A stretch of 64,000 nucleotides of DNA from Candidatus Kapaibacterium sp. (GTDB lineage: Bacteria > Bacteroidota > Ignavibacteria > Kapaibacteriales > WFXC01), in contig WFXC01000022.1 in assembly GCA_015490805.1 (NCBI GenBank), forward strand, positions 1 to 64,000, written 5' to 3'. This document shows, in pieces, positions 26,326 through 37,700 of the stretch. The notes under the pieces were generated by a model, which worked only from the letters and a program-made list of their open reading frames with translations, was not told the DNA's origin and ran no database searches. Position 1 is the stretch's first letter. Each line of letters starts with the position of its first letter. Position numbers and translations under genes: made by a program.

Positions 26326-27363
26326 ATGTTTATTGATCGTGCAAAGATTTACGTAAAAGCGGGCGACGGAGGGCGTGGTATTGTCAGTTTCCGCCGGGAA
26401 AAGCACGTTCCCCGCGGAGGACCGGATGGTGGCAATGGGGGACGTGGCGGCAATGTGCTGCTGCAAGCAGATTCGCACCTGACCACCTTGATGGACTACC
26501 ATTACAAGCGGCATTATAAGGCAGAAAAGGGACAGCCGGGCGGAAGCTCCAACAAAACAGGAAGGGACGGTGAGGATATTGTGTTGAAGGTGCCCTGTGG
26601 CACGGTCGTCTATGATGCTGAAACCGGAAAGATGCTTGGCGAGTTGGTTGAGCCGGGATCGACGCTGGTTGTTGCTCGTGGGGGCAAAGGAGGGCGGGGA
26701 AACGCCGCTTTTGTTTCCTCGACGAATCGAGCGCCACGAGTCGCTGAACCCGGAACACCCGGAGAAGAACGGTGGATTGTGCTGGAATTAAAATTGCTGG
26801 CGGATGTTGGATTGGTCGGATTTCCGAATGCAGGGAAATCGTCGCTATTGCGCGTCATCACACACGCACAGCCGAAAGTTGCTGATTATCCCTTTACCAC
26901 CGTGCGCCCCTACCTGGGAACAGTTCGGTATGCACCGTGGCAAAGTTTTGTTGTTGCGGATATTCCCGGACTGATCGAAGGAGCGCACACGGGCAAAGGA
27001 TTGGGACTGGAATTCCTTCGCCATATTGAGCGAACACGGGTTTTGCTCTTTTTGCTGGATCCTCAGAATCCGTTGCCCATTGAGCGACAGTTTGCAGTGC
27101 TGCGGCAGGAATTGGAGGCTTACCATTCGCAACTGCTCGATAAACCTTTCATCATTGCCATTAGCAAAGCAGATTTGTTGTCTGCAGAAGAACGGCAGCA
27201 ATTTGCCCATCATCTGATCGGGGGACAACTGCCATTACTGATCTCCAGTATCACCCGTGAAGGGCTGGATACCCTGGTTCAGCAATTAGCGCAGCAGCTC
27301 CAGCACATGCCAGAGCCAGCGCCAGCGTATGCTGATCGGTTCTCAGAGCCCCTGCACAGGTGA
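26326..27363 (+). CDS. obg: Obg/CgtA GTPase
   Basis: Essential GTPase of 345 residues that acts in late 50S assembly and stress signalling. The glycine-rich Obg fold is at residues 1-160 (FIDRAKIYVKAGDGGRGIVSF, GPDGGNGGRGG, GRGNAAFVSSTNRAP); the G domain follows with G1 GFPNAGKSS, G2 in DYPFTTVRP, G3 DIPGLIEGA and G4 SKAD. AAGGAGG before the ATG at 26326 fixes the start; the frame opens 13 codons earlier. The variable C-terminal OCT domain is absent, as in many short Obg proteins. The gene ends 7 bases from the convergent acylase gene. Confidence 0.95.
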   Translation: MFIDRAKIYVKAGDGGRGIVSFRREKHVPRGGPDGGNGGRGGNVLLQADSHLTTLMDYHYKRHYKAEKGQPGGSSNKTGRDGEDIVLKVPCGTVVYDAETGKMLGELVEPGSTLVVARGGKGGRGNAAFVSSTNRAPRVAEPGTPGEERWIVLELKLLADVGLVGFPNAGKSSLLRVITHAQPKVADYPFTTVRPYLGTVRYAPWQSFVVADIPGLIEGAHTGKGLGLEFLRHIERTRVLLFLLDPQNPLPIERQFAVLRQELEAYHSQLLDKPFIIAISKADLLSAEERQQFAHHLIGGQLPLLISSITREGLDTLVQQLAQQLQHMPEPAPAYADRFSEPLHR

Positions 27364-27370
27364 CGGTTTT

Positions 27371-29821
27371 TTACCGCTGGGGCAGCATCTGGAGGCGAAA
27401 GGGGAAGGATTCGAAGGTTTCCGATGTTGCGCTGAAGGGGATTTCGATCAGTTGTCCGAAAAGCCAGAACGGCAACTGGTCGCTGTAGTATCGATGGAGT
27501 GGATGACCGGATTGTCCACCGGGCAGAATGCACCACCATCTGGATTGACGGAGATCGGTGAGAAAGCGCATAGAGGGTCCAATGACAGGGTGAAACGGGG
27601 CAAGGTACGACCATTGTTGATGGTTGATGGTTGTATTGTCGCCGCCAATAGGGTAGGGTCCTAAGTTGACCAGAGAGCGGAAGAATTTGACAATACCCAG
27701 CGGATGGTAGAGTTCCAGTTGGTGGAGCATTCCGTATCGCAGTGTGTCTGTTTGATACTGGACAGCCTGTTGCCGGTACTGGTCGACTGCTTTACGAAAA
27801 GTCAGGGTGAGTATGTCGGCGACTGTTTCCGGCTGTGGAGTTTCTTTCCGATCGACCCACCACTGGTAGGTGGTATCAGTGAGCAAAAATGGCAGAAGGC
27901 GTGTAGGCAGGCTGGCGGTGAAGCAATAGAGATCATAGGTGTCGCCGAGTTCATCCTGAAGCAGTTGCCGGGTAAGTTCAACGCGTAAAATGCTGTAGAA
28001 AGCTGCTTCAGGCGATTGAGGATCAAGAATGCCATTCCATTGCTGCAATCGGTGCAGCCATTGCCGCATTGGGGCAGACCACGACGTTGTATCGGCAGCA
28101 GCAGCGATCAGGCGGATGAGACGAGCTGCATAGGGTGATTGCACATCGTTCTGCATCAGTTCCATATCAGCGAGCGTGGGATGATCGAGGCTCGAAAGCC
28201 ATTGCTGGATCCGGCGGGCACGGGAAAGAGGTTCCCACAGAAATCCATTATTGAGCCGGGGAGCTAACGGGTTGTTTGCAGAAAACACAAATCCCGCTGA
28301 GGGATTTTTTTGCCGGGGCAGTTGTGGTGTCGTCCAGTATCCCTGCCAGTCTGCGGTAGTGTCCCATCCGGGGCGTGGCAGCACAGTCACCCCATTGCGC
28401 TGTGGTAACCATCCAGCGGGAACAATGCCAAGGTTGCCACTGGTATCGGCATAAGTGAGATACAGCGCGGGACTCCCATAAGTGTCGAGAGCCCGGAGGA
28501 ATTCTTCCCAATGCTGGGCTTTCTGGAGTTTGTAAAAAGCGGTAGCCTCGTCCGTGAGTTCGAACCCTGTCCATTGAATTGCCAGTGCGTACTGGTGTAG
28601 AAATCGTTCAGCAGACCGGAGTGTGTCGCCCAGTATGGCAAGCAAAGTGATCAGGTGGTGCGGAGTGATAATGGGTCCGTGGCGGGTAGAAGCAATGCGT
28701 ACAACCAGGGGATCAGCATTCCGAACCCTGATCGTGTCATAGCGAACGTTCAACGGACGTTTGTGCGAAGGCGTTGCAAAGTAAAATTTTCCGGTGGAAT
28801 CCAGACGTTCCACAAAGAAGTCACAATCGTCAGCCATCATATTGGTCATTCCCCAGGCAATTGCTTCATTGCGCCCAACGATGACGAAGGGAAGCCCCGG
28901 AATCGTCAATCCAGCAACGTGTAGAGAAGGAGCAATCAGTTGCACGGCGTACCAGCGGGGAGGGAGGAAATAGGTCAGATGGGGGTCGCTGGAAAGAAAC
29001 ACTCGATCCTTTGACTTGATTGCCCACGAATTGCTACCAGTGGCGGTCTGGAAAAAGAATGCGGTAGACGGGCGGTGAGGATTCAGGAGGCGGGAAAGTG
29101 GAGTAAACAGAGAACGAAACGGTGTAGATTGCAGGGAGTCGTTGGAGTACCAGTTGAGAGGATGATCAATGATGGTAGGGAGTGAGTCGGGAGGAAGGGG
29201 AGGGAAGAGTTGCATTGCACGATCAACTCCCAGCGTATCGGCAATGGCACCGAAAGCAAGATCTGTCCAGTACGAAAGGTTCAACTCCCACGCCATCAGG
29301 CGAGCCAGGACGAGGCAATCCAGAACGGACCAGGGTTCAGGAGAATAGCGGAGCAGTGAAAATTCCAGTGGCAATGTCGCGCTGCGGATAAATGCATTCA
29401 CTCCGGATGCGTATGCTTCCAGTGCCCGGCGCGTTGCCGATGGCAACTGCTGCGCCAGTTTGCTGGCAAACGCAGGAAGCTGCAATAGCCGCATTGTGTA
29501 GTCAACCGGCACAAAGTCTTTGCCCAAGATTTCCGACAGTGCCCCTTTACCGAATCGGCGGAAGAGATCCATCTGCCACAGTCGATCTTGAGCGTGGAGA
29601 TAGCCCAGGGCGAAGAAAACATCCGGTTCGGAATTACCAAAAACCGCCGGAATGCCGTATTGGTCGCGAAGCACCAGAACGGTATCAGAGAGATCCGGGA
29701 ACGAGAGCGTCGTTGCGTACCGGGGAAGCGTCTGGCGGAGCAGGAAATATCCCAGTGTAGCGAATCCTGCCAGGAGAACCAGGAGCACCAGAAGGCAGCC
29801 GGTCAAAGAAAAACGTCGCAT
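27371..29821 (-). CDS. Penicillin-acylase family N-terminal nucleophile hydrolase
   Basis: An 816-residue member of the penicillin amidase family. An N-terminal hydrophobic helix (about 5-28) directs it to the membrane or periplasm. Residues 45-230 form the alpha chain (VLRDQYGIPAVFG, DVFFALGYLHAQDRLWQMDLFRR). Autocleavage is expected at TG/SNSW, making Ser263 the beta-chain N-terminal nucleophile (TGSNSWAIKSKDRVFLSSDPHL); NMMADDCDFFVE and NNP fit the oxyanion and Asn positions. Members cleave amides such as N-acyl-homoserine lactones, beta-lactam side chains or capped peptides; the substrate here is unknown. It starts 4 bases after the epimerase stop and is likely co-transcribed with it. Confidence 0.9.
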   Translation of the reverse strand: MRRFSLTGCLLVLLVLLAGFATLGYFLLRQTLPRYATTLSFPDLSDTVLVLRDQYGIPAVFGNSEPDVFFALGYLHAQDRLWQMDLFRRFGKGALSEILGKDFVPVDYTMRLLQLPAFASKLAQQLPSATRRALEAYASGVNAFIRSATLPLEFSLLRYSPEPWSVLDCLVLARLMAWELNLSYWTDLAFGAIADTLGVDRAMQLFPPLPPDSLPTIIDHPLNWYSNDSLQSTPFRSLFTPLSRLLNPHRPSTAFFFQTATGSNSWAIKSKDRVFLSSDPHLTYFLPPRWYAVQLIAPSLHVAGLTIPGLPFVIVGRNEAIAWGMTNMMADDCDFFVERLDSTGKFYFATPSHKRPLNVRYDTIRVRNADPLVVRIASTRHGPIITPHHLITLLAILGDTLRSAERFLHQYALAIQWTGFELTDEATAFYKLQKAQHWEEFLRALDTYGSPALYLTYADTSGNLGIVPAGWLPQRNGVTVLPRPGWDTTADWQGYWTTPQLPRQKNPSAGFVFSANNPLAPRLNNGFLWEPLSRARRIQQWLSSLDHPTLADMELMQNDVQSPYAARLIRLIAAAADTTSWSAPMRQWLHRLQQWNGILDPQSPEAAFYSILRVELTRQLLQDELGDTYDLYCFTASLPTRLLPFLLTDTTYQWWVDRKETPQPETVADILTLTFRKAVDQYRQQAVQYQTDTLRYGMLHQLELYHPLGIVKFFRSLVNLGPYPIGGDNTTINHQQWSYLAPFHPVIGPSMRFLTDLRQSRWWCILPGGQSGHPLHRYYSDQLPFWLFGQLIEIPFSATSETFESFPFRLQMLPQR

Positions 29822-29825
29822 AAGT

Positions 29826-30818
29826 TCAGGTGGTAATCCATCCTTGTTCGATGTACCATTGCAGCGTCTCCGGAACGCCCCGGTCGATTTCTACTTCCTG
29901 CCGGTAGCCCAGCAAGCGTTTTGCTTTGTCGACAGAGCAGATCCAGTATGGCTGAATGAAGTCTCTGCCCTTATCCAGATTGAACACCGGTGGTTTCGTT
30001 GAAAAGCGGCCCAGAAATTCGGAGAAACCGGCAATGGTGAGCACCAGAGCGTGCGGAATCTTGACCTTAAAATATCGTCGTTTCCCGGCAGCGCGGATAA
30101 CGGTCGTTCCCACTTCTTCCCAGGTGTAGAAACGTTCGGAGGAAATGAAGAAGGTTTCGCCAGCAGCGTTCGGGGATTCGAAGGCTAAGAGTGTTCCTCG
30201 GACCAGATCAGCTACGTGAACGAGGCTGACGTATTTTTCTTTGAGCCCGATAAGAGGGACGATGCCCCGCACAATCGTCTGGAAAAGGGCAACCAGTGCT
30301 GCATCGCGGGGTCCATACACGGCTGGCGGGCGAATGATTGTTACAGGAAGTCGATCCTGCACTGCAAGCACTTCCCGTTCCGCTGCCGCTTTGCTGCGCC
30401 CGTAAGCAGTAATGGGATGTGGAGGGGTGTCCTCGGTGACCGGTTGATCCAGAGAAGGGGCAGGTCCAACGGCTGCTAAGCTGCTCATATGGAGAAAACG
30501 CTGGATGGTCGGATTATAGCGCAGCACTGCTTGCAGCAAATTGCGTGTTCCTTTCTGGTTCGCTTCAAAATATCCCCGCTCGGAGCGTGCTGCGATCACC
30601 CCTGCAATGTGGAAAACTCCCTCGATTCCCTGAACTGCCTGTTCTAAGCTCTGCACATCCTGCAGCGATCCTTCCACCAATTCCACCGGTTTATTCACTA
30701 ACCACTGGAGATTGCTGGTTTTCCGAACCAAACAGCGAACGGCATACCCACGTTCCAGAAGCAGATCAACTAAATGGCTGCCGACAAATCCCGTTGCGCC
30801 TGTAACCAGAACTTTCAT
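29826..30818 (-). CDS. NAD-dependent epimerase/dehydratase (extended SDR)
   Basis: A 330-residue extended short-chain dehydrogenase/reductase. The Rossmann NAD(P) motif is GATGFVGSHL at residue 7, and the active-site YxxxK is in AYGRSKAAAE; FHIAGV and IIRPPAVYGPRD are further family marks. It resembles dihydroflavonol-reductase/3beta-HSD-type sugar or steroid reductases, but the substrate is unknown. The start at 30818 is chosen because residue 1 then begins MKVLVTGATG. The frame is open another 72 codons upstream without homology, through a -7 promoter box. It heads a two-gene unit with the acylase. Confidence 0.87.
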   Translation of the reverse strand: MKVLVTGATGFVGSHLVDLLLERGYAVRCLVRKTSNLQWLVNKPVELVEGSLQDVQSLEQAVQGIEGVFHIAGVIAARSERGYFEANQKGTRNLLQAVLRYNPTIQRFLHMSSLAAVGPAPSLDQPVTEDTPPHPITAYGRSKAAAEREVLAVQDRLPVTIIRPPAVYGPRDAALVALFQTIVRGIVPLIGLKEKYVSLVHVADLVRGTLLAFESPNAAGETFFISSERFYTWEEVGTTVIRAAGKRRYFKVKIPHALVLTIAGFSEFLGRFSTKPPVFNLDKGRDFIQPYWICSVDKAKRLLGYRQEVEIDRGVPETLQWYIEQGWITT

Positions 30819-30848
30819 CAGTTTCCATCGCAAGGTTCTACAAAGCCA

Positions 30849-30856
30849 CAAAGATA
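30849..30856 (-). promoter_or_regulatory. Bacteroidota-type -7 element upstream of the epimerase gene
   Basis: The minus strand reads TATCTTTG, a perfect TAnnTTTG, about 30 bases before the epimerase start at 30818. A -33 TTG at the ideal distance is not seen. The remaining intergenic sequence up to 31094 holds nothing else I can name. Confidence 0.4.
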
Positions 30857-31094
30857 CGACATTTCGTCGGTGCATTGCATTGCAAGCAACCAGATGGGGT
30901 AGAAGTAATGGCAATGCCAGCAAGGCACAAAGCGGGAGATAAGCGGACGTTCGGACACTGAGAAGCAGAACGACAGGAGCCAGACGCCAGGCGTTTGTTG
31001 TTTCCGGGGAAGTATAGGCTACGTAGAACGGCACAAAGCAAGGAGCTCAAAAAGAGCAAGAAAGCTGAGGTGAGGAGGAGAAGTTACGGAATAG

Positions 31095-31778
31095 CTATGC
31101 CGGCGCTGTAATTTCAACAATTTCGCCTAAAGCGTATTCGGCGCCGTTGATGCGGAGTTGCGCTCCATTTTCTCCAAAACGAACGGCTTCGATGGTTCCT
31201 CTGGAGAAAATCGTTGTTTGAATCGGGCTGTCATCTCCAGCTCTGGCTTCAATGTCGACAGTGTAAGTTCCTTGAGGCAGGATATTGCCATTGTCATCCC
31301 GTCCATCCCAGGTCAGCCAGTAGGTCCCGGACGGCTGGCTACCCTGGGAGAAGGTGCGGACGACGGTGCCGCTGCTGTCTTTGATACGGACGGTAACGGA
31401 TTTTGCCGGCAAAGCAAGCTGATAGCCAATGCTGGTCGGTGTGCCATTCCAGCCAATGCGGGCGCTTTCGACCGTAGCGAGTTTGCCGATGAGCGATGCT
31501 GCCGAGAGGTTCGTGATGGATTGGCTCAGCACAAGATTCGTCTGGATTTGCTGCTCTAAGAGATTTTTCATCGTGACCAATTGCTCGACCTGTGAAAATT
31601 GGGCAAGCTGGGCGACAAACTGCTCATTATTCATTGGCTCTAAGGGGTTCTGGAGGCGCAGTTGAGCGGTCAGGAGTTTTAAAAACTCTTCTTTGCCCAG
31701 TTGCCGTTCATTGCGTTGTGGAGGGGTCAGATTCACATTGGGAGCGGTCGTCTGCGTTCGGTTGATTGCTTCTGCCAT
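31095..31778 (-). CDS. flgD: Flagellar hook assembly (capping) protein FlgD
   Basis: A 227-residue hook scaffold that caps the growing hook and allows FlgE subunits to add. The N-terminal FlgD motif is clear (FLKLLTAQLRLQNPLEPMNNEQF... QLAQFSQVEQL). The C-terminal half has the FlgD Ig-like/tudor domains (VRIKDSSGTVVRTF, WDGRDDNGNILPQGTYTV). It is the last gene of the flagellar operon, 4 bases after fliK. FlgE itself is not next to it, which is unusual, and must lie elsewhere. Confidence 0.93.
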   Translation of the reverse strand: MAEAINRTQTTAPNVNLTPPQRNERQLGKEEFLKLLTAQLRLQNPLEPMNNEQFVAQLAQFSQVEQLVTMKNLLEQQIQTNLVLSQSITNLSAASLIGKLATVESARIGWNGTPTSIGYQLALPAKSVTVRIKDSSGTVVRTFSQGSQPSGTYWLTWDGRDDNGNILPQGTYTVDIEARAGDDSPIQTTIFSRGTIEAVRFGENGAQLRINGAEYALGEIVEITAPA

Positions 31779-31782
31779 TGCT

Positions 31783-34700
31783 CTATACCTGTTGATCCAC
31801 TTGTTGACTCAGTTCGTACAATGTTGACAACATTTCCAGATATTCGCGCTGGGATTCATACTGCTGATTTCCTGAGTGTGCCATCTGTTGCTGCAAAGAA
31901 TGTTCCAGAATGGTTCGGTGGCCATCTGTCGCCGCCTGCACCGTGACGTCTTGCAGAGAGAGACGATGGGTTGCCAGCGCTTCCCGCAGCAAAGGAAGAC
32001 GCTTTTCAAATGTTTCTTTGACACTTGATTTCTCGACAAATATCCGGAGCGTTACTTGATTGCCCGTGATGGTGATAGCGATGTCGACACTGCCAAGATT
32101 TTCTGGCTGGAGCGTGAACCGGACGCGAGATGTGGGAATGTTCCGCTGCTTCGCTCCAGCGATAAAAGCAGCCAGTAGAGACGGGAGTTGTGCCATTGGT
32201 ACGCGAATTGGTAGAGATGAGGCAGGTGTCGGCATTGGAGTGCCCGCTGGCAAAGATTCGCCCGTATGCGTCACCATACGGGCTTGGGCTGTGATATCCG
32301 TCGCTGAAAGATCTTCGGTGGGCTGTAAGGATAGATCCTGCAAAGCCGTTTCAGAGGCTTCAGCGAAAGAACCAGTTATCAAAGGTGGTGTGACACCAGC
32401 AGTGTTTGGCTGCCGCTGGAAAGAGTGGGAAGCCTGCTGGTGATTGCCTTGCGAGTTAGCATTGTTTCCTCGGTGAGATTGTCGAACCGTACGGAAAGCG
32501 GTTGCAGGGAAGTGATTCGGATATGGTGAATTCGGTGTCCGGATCGATGGCGAAGGTGGTGAGGTCACAACGGTCGGAGCTACTGGGATGTCGGCTGGTG
32601 AAGATGGCGAAAAATGCAGTTTCCCCTGTTGCATTCCCTCAGCCGGTTTTTCACCCGTGCTTGTGAAGGGATCAGTTATGGTAATGGATGGTGAGCTGAT
32701 GGAAAGAACGGGGGTAGATGGGGCAATGCGCATTGTACTCTGGGCGGAGGATGCAGTGGTGACGGTCGGTGGACGGTAGGTGATCGTTGCCGCCGGTGGC
32801 TGGATTGCAAGCCGATGGATAGAAGAACTGGGTGATGCAGAAGGTGTAGAGCCAGTTAGTGAAGATGGCTCCGGCGAGGGTGAGCGATGTTCCAGCGGCG
32901 AAGTGCTAGGCAGTGGCCGCGCTTCGTTTTCTGCTCTGTTCAGTGCTGCAGAAGTCGTTAAATGCGGTGCAGCGGGCTGTGTTTCGGTGATCTGACGGAA
33001 AGAACGGTCAGTAATGGAAGGTTGCTGAATTGTGTCACTCCGCCGCGCTGTACGGGATATGATTTGCTTGCCTATATCGATCGCTGCTTGGCGTAGCACT
33101 GCCATTGAAGCAGAGCGGCGATGCGAAGATTTTTGAGTGCTGCCAGCTTTGTTTTGAGGTGGTACCGTTTTCGGAATGGAGGATGGGCCCGCAACCTTCG
33201 CCTGTTTCGATGCCTGAGCGGCTGAAGAAGTGAGCGATTGCCGGGATTGTTGCAAAGCTTTTCCAGTGTGGACATCCCTGTTGGGACGCAGGCGTTGACC
33301 GTTGTTCGGAATGGAGGGAGCGGCGTTCTCACCCGTGTTTACCCTGTTGGGACGCAGGCGTTGTCCATTACCCGGCGCATACGTGGAGACTGTTGGCAAT
33401 GCCCTTTCGCTGCCGGGAGTTGAATGTAGCCGTGCTTGGAACGCAACACCGGTGGAAAAAGGTGCTTTCTCTGGCAGTATTGGTTGCTGTGGGATAGCGT
33501 CGAAGGTAGCTGCGTTCGAATTGCGCTGCGTTCCTGAGAAGAATGTTACAGATGCAGATAGATCGCTCGGATTTTCCCGTCCGCTGGTGCTGGAAGCTGA
33601 GGATGTCGGCGTGGAACGAAGGAGCACTTGGTGGTGCAGCCGGAGCGAAGGTGAAGCAGGAAAGCGAATTATCTTTGTGGACAGTATTTGCCCTGGTTGG
33701 TACAGCCGGGGAGAAGAGACAGTCAGGGGACGTCGTAGCGTGTGAGAGGAGCGCTGGAGAAGGCTGCTACTCTCAGGGGAAGTTTGGGATAGAGGCACTT
33801 GATGGATAGATGGCTTTTCTACTCTGTTTCTGAAAATGTGCAGAGCCCGGCTGTAGTCAGCAGGCAGAGACTGAGATTGTCGGGACTGGACATAGTGTAA
33901 AGGTGAAACTGACAGCCCCAGAGAGCCGTTGGGCAGCCGCGGGCGCTTCGATGTGAGTAGGACACTTTGTTGTCGTAAGAGTCGGGCAGGTAATGCTGCC
34001 GGGTGATGGTTCAAAACAGGTCGGGGATGGGAGGAAAGACGGCTTATTGCAACAATAGCTGATGCTGATGGAGAGCGAAGATGATGGGAGATTGCTCTAT
34101 GAAGCACAACAGAAGACTTTTTGACTTTCTTCCCTTGTGTTCGGTGAAATCTCAGAAAATCTGATGCGAAGCTTTTTTGAGTTTTTCGCTGCTCTGTCGT
34201 TTCGAGAGATGGGGTGTGGGGGTAAAGGGTACGAGATATCACGTGTTGTTCAGATGAAAAAAGAGGAGCTTGCGCAGTTGTCCGGATAGGTGCAGAGAGG
34301 CGGTAGAGAGCAGGTTGAGCAGCGCTATGCAGATCCGGGGACTGTATAGCAGCGGTGTTGGGGTGTGGCATAGAGACAGTGTTCTGGACAGAATTCGCGG
34401 AGACACCCCGCGACAATGGCGGGTGTTGTGCGCTATGTAAACGGTCTTGTGCCCGGAGCACCTGACCTGTTTGGAGCAGCGATTGGGTCCGCTTGTGCCC
34501 GACTTGCGGACGAATCTTTGAGCCGTTCCAGCGTGGTGGAATACGGTTGGCAACTGGAGATTGCTGAGCGCCATCTGTCTCAGGTTGGGGAGAGCGCACA
34601 GATGGTGGAGGTGTATGAGATTGGGTAACATTCTTTAGCGAAATAGTTGGCTGGGAACGTGTGGCGGGGTTGAGGATCTGAGTGGGAAGTGGCTGCATTC

Positions 34701-37700
34701 GTTCGGAGGTAGCGTGTGAAAGGAGCTTCTTTAATGAGCTTGATACCGGGCGAATAGGGATACGATGTATGGACGATGATTCCGGAGTGTCCGGAGAGGA
34801 AGCGTGTGGTTGTTTCTTGAAGCTGGGCAGCAAGTGAGAAAATGATGGTTGCCTGCGCCGGATTGGTGCGGGATGTAATGGAAGCTTGTTGGCGGTTGTT
34901 TGAGCACCAGAGAGCGGAAGATTGTCCGGGCGTTTGGAGCCAGCAGTGGTGATTGGTGCACCTGGACGCTCGTGGTGTCTCGATCCTGTTTTGCCCGATT
35001 GCTGAGTGGATTGGATCGGGACGGAGCGGTGTTTGAGAGCGAGGGCAAAAGAACGCGCTGCTGGAATTGCTGGTGATCCAATCGCCGCAGATTGCAGAGA
35101 TGTTAACGGTGAATGTCGGGGTGGTGCTGAAACGGGCGATTCCGTCCAGACTCGGGATACAGGCGTGTTACTGGAAGGTGCTTTACTGTGCTGGATGTCG
35201 CCCTGAGGGGGTCGAACAATTAGTGGGTTCGCTCTAAGGGGTGTTGGTTGAGCATCCAGGAGATTTTCCCCATTATGACGGTCGAAACGAACCTGAGTTC
35301 GAGAAGGTATGGAAGCTCGAAGTTGTCGCTGGACATTGGCGCTGGGTGGTGGTGGAGTGCGTAATGATGCTGCCGTATGCCGTTGGTTTGACGAAGGTTG
35401 CAGACGCTGGATCGGGAGCGTTTCAGCAGAGGAAAAGTAGGTTTGTTGCGCTTTCCCATTGGAAGCATTGGGGCGGTTCTCCATAGCTGCTGGAAGCAGT
35501 TCTGGTGATAATCTGACCGCTCGCTGTTGGTGCAGCAGTTGTCGGGAGGAATTGGAAAAGTGACGACGTTCCTGTGGGTGAGTGTGGAGCGGATGAGATC
35601 GCCCTTTTGGGATAGCAATCGTAGTTGCCGGTGTGCTGGTATTGGGAGTTGGGGCCGAGGAGCGATCTCCTAGCTGCCCGAAGGTTGGTGACGGAGACGC
35701 AGTGCTTTTCGCTGGGGTCTTTGGAGAAGCTGGGAGGAATTGATGGCGTCTGGCAGCGGTTGCTGCTTCTTTGCGACCGGCGAGGATCAGATTTCTGCGA
35801 TCAGAAAGATTGTTTCGCGTTGTGGTGGTCAAGAAGAGAGATTTTTCAGCTTGCGAGCGGGAAGCAGGTTCTGGTGCCGTTGCTTCGGCTGAAAGCTTTC
35901 TCGTAGCGAGAGTTTGTAGCCTAGACCCAGGGGGCAGATGACTGGAACGAAGTTTTTGTCTGGTTTCTGGTGTAAAGTTTGAACGTCTCGATACCTGTAG
36001 CCGATGCACAGCGCGGGTTCGGTGATCCTGCTGCTGCGACCGCTGTCGGGTAGTGAAAGCAACGGATGGAACGTGATCTTGCAGAGTCCTTTCGATTCGT
36101 TCAATCCGTTGCCGGGTAGCGAAAACAGCAGGTGAAAGAGGCTGTGGAGCTGTCAGCAGATTTTTTGCTCCATAGGGACGTGCTGGACTACCCGTGGATG
36201 GAAGCTGTGAGGTTCTCAGGAAGTGGCGGAGAGGAACGTGCTGAGTGCGTGGTTGCTGGTGGGCAGTCCCTAGAAAACCGGGAGAATCCGTGGGAGTCTG
36301 AGCTGAGATGATCTCCTGTTGCCCCCGCTGCTGGTGTGCACTGGTAGTCTCTACTATCGACCGGGACGGCTGGATAGTCGAAACGCTGTGGTATGGGTTA
36401 GCCAGACTGCGGGAGAAACGAGGATAAATTGAGAGCGTTTCTGGTGAAGAAGGAAGCTGACGACGGCGCTGCCGGTGCATTCCCTGATGCGGTGTGGGCA
36501 TTGCCCGTCTTGTCGGGATAGCAAAAAACTGTTCGGTGGCACTGGCATCAGAGCGTAGCAAGTGTGCAGCCGGGGACGAAGTAGACTGGATCGGTGGTAG
36601 CGGAGCTGGATCCAGATGGGTCCGGTGATGCTGCAACCCGGGGCGTGAAAGGGAGCGCGGGGATCCAGAGATTTTATGGTTAAAGCGCAGGCTGGCACGG
36701 GTATGGTTGGGAGACACTTTCGGTGCAGTGGACAAATGGTTGTCAGTGGGTATCGGTGCAGCAGCAATGCGAGTCGTGGATAACCCTGGCTTGTTTCGCT
36801 TTTGGGAGAAGGGGTTTGCTGTTGGCAACCTTCGGGATGCCCGAGAAGAGTGAGACGGTAAGGGCTGAGCGATGGAGCGTTGAGAGGGCGCAGGAGGCCG
36901 AAATTCCTCTGGCGTCCGGAGGTAGTGCCCGCGGCGGAACTTCAGAGAGGCAGGTGTCCGGAAATGCGGTGTTCGATTGCTGCGTTGTGGCACTATGCTG
37001 CCCTTGAAACGCTGCGAAGGATACCATTGGTTTGCGTTTCCACGGTGTGCAGGCTGAGCAACTGGTTGTGGTGGTATAGCGAGGGGAAAGTCTGTTTGCT
37101 GCTGCTGGAGAAGCCGGTTTGCCAGGAAAGTCCTTTTCCACGATGTCCCGAAGAGCTCAGGTCGATGCTGTCGCAGGAGGCGTGCCGCGGCTGACTGCAG
37201 CAGTGGATGGTTGGCGCGACGGGATGGTACGTCTCGAAGATCGGGTGATGCTGAGTGGGAAGTTGCAGGATGCTGGGAAATAGCGGAAGAGGGGGAAAAA
37301 ATGGCGATATGGTGTGAATTCACAGCCTGCTGAGAGTGGAGCGCCAGAGGTGCTGGACGTGGTGCTGAGAAAGATGACACTGTGGAAGCACCCGCTGAAA
37401 GCGACTTGAGAGTCTGCTCAACCTGCGATACCGATGGCGCTTTCACGAGAATTGTTCGTTGAGACACGGGGTTCACGAATAAAATTTCTACGTCTGTTGC
37501 CTGATAGCGCTGAAGCAGATGCAGTAGATCTGTAAGTGGACGCCAGCGCTGCGCAGAGGGGGAATTTGATGATGTGAAGGGTAAAAGGAAGCTCTGTCGC
37601 CGGGGTGATGAGTTCGGTGAGGAATGTTGTCCGGGGACCGAATTGGTGGACACCGTTGCCTGAATACCGATCGGGACGGTGCGGGTCAGGGCTATCAACA

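Noticed and set aside
28555-28575. tRNA T-loop-like GTTCGAACCC
   Set aside because: Inside the acylase coding sequence with no anticodon arm or acceptor stem around it.
30819-31034. 72-residue N-terminal extension of the epimerase
   Set aside because: Residue 73 begins the Rossmann strand MKVLVTGATG where the family starts; a promoter -7 box sits in the extension.
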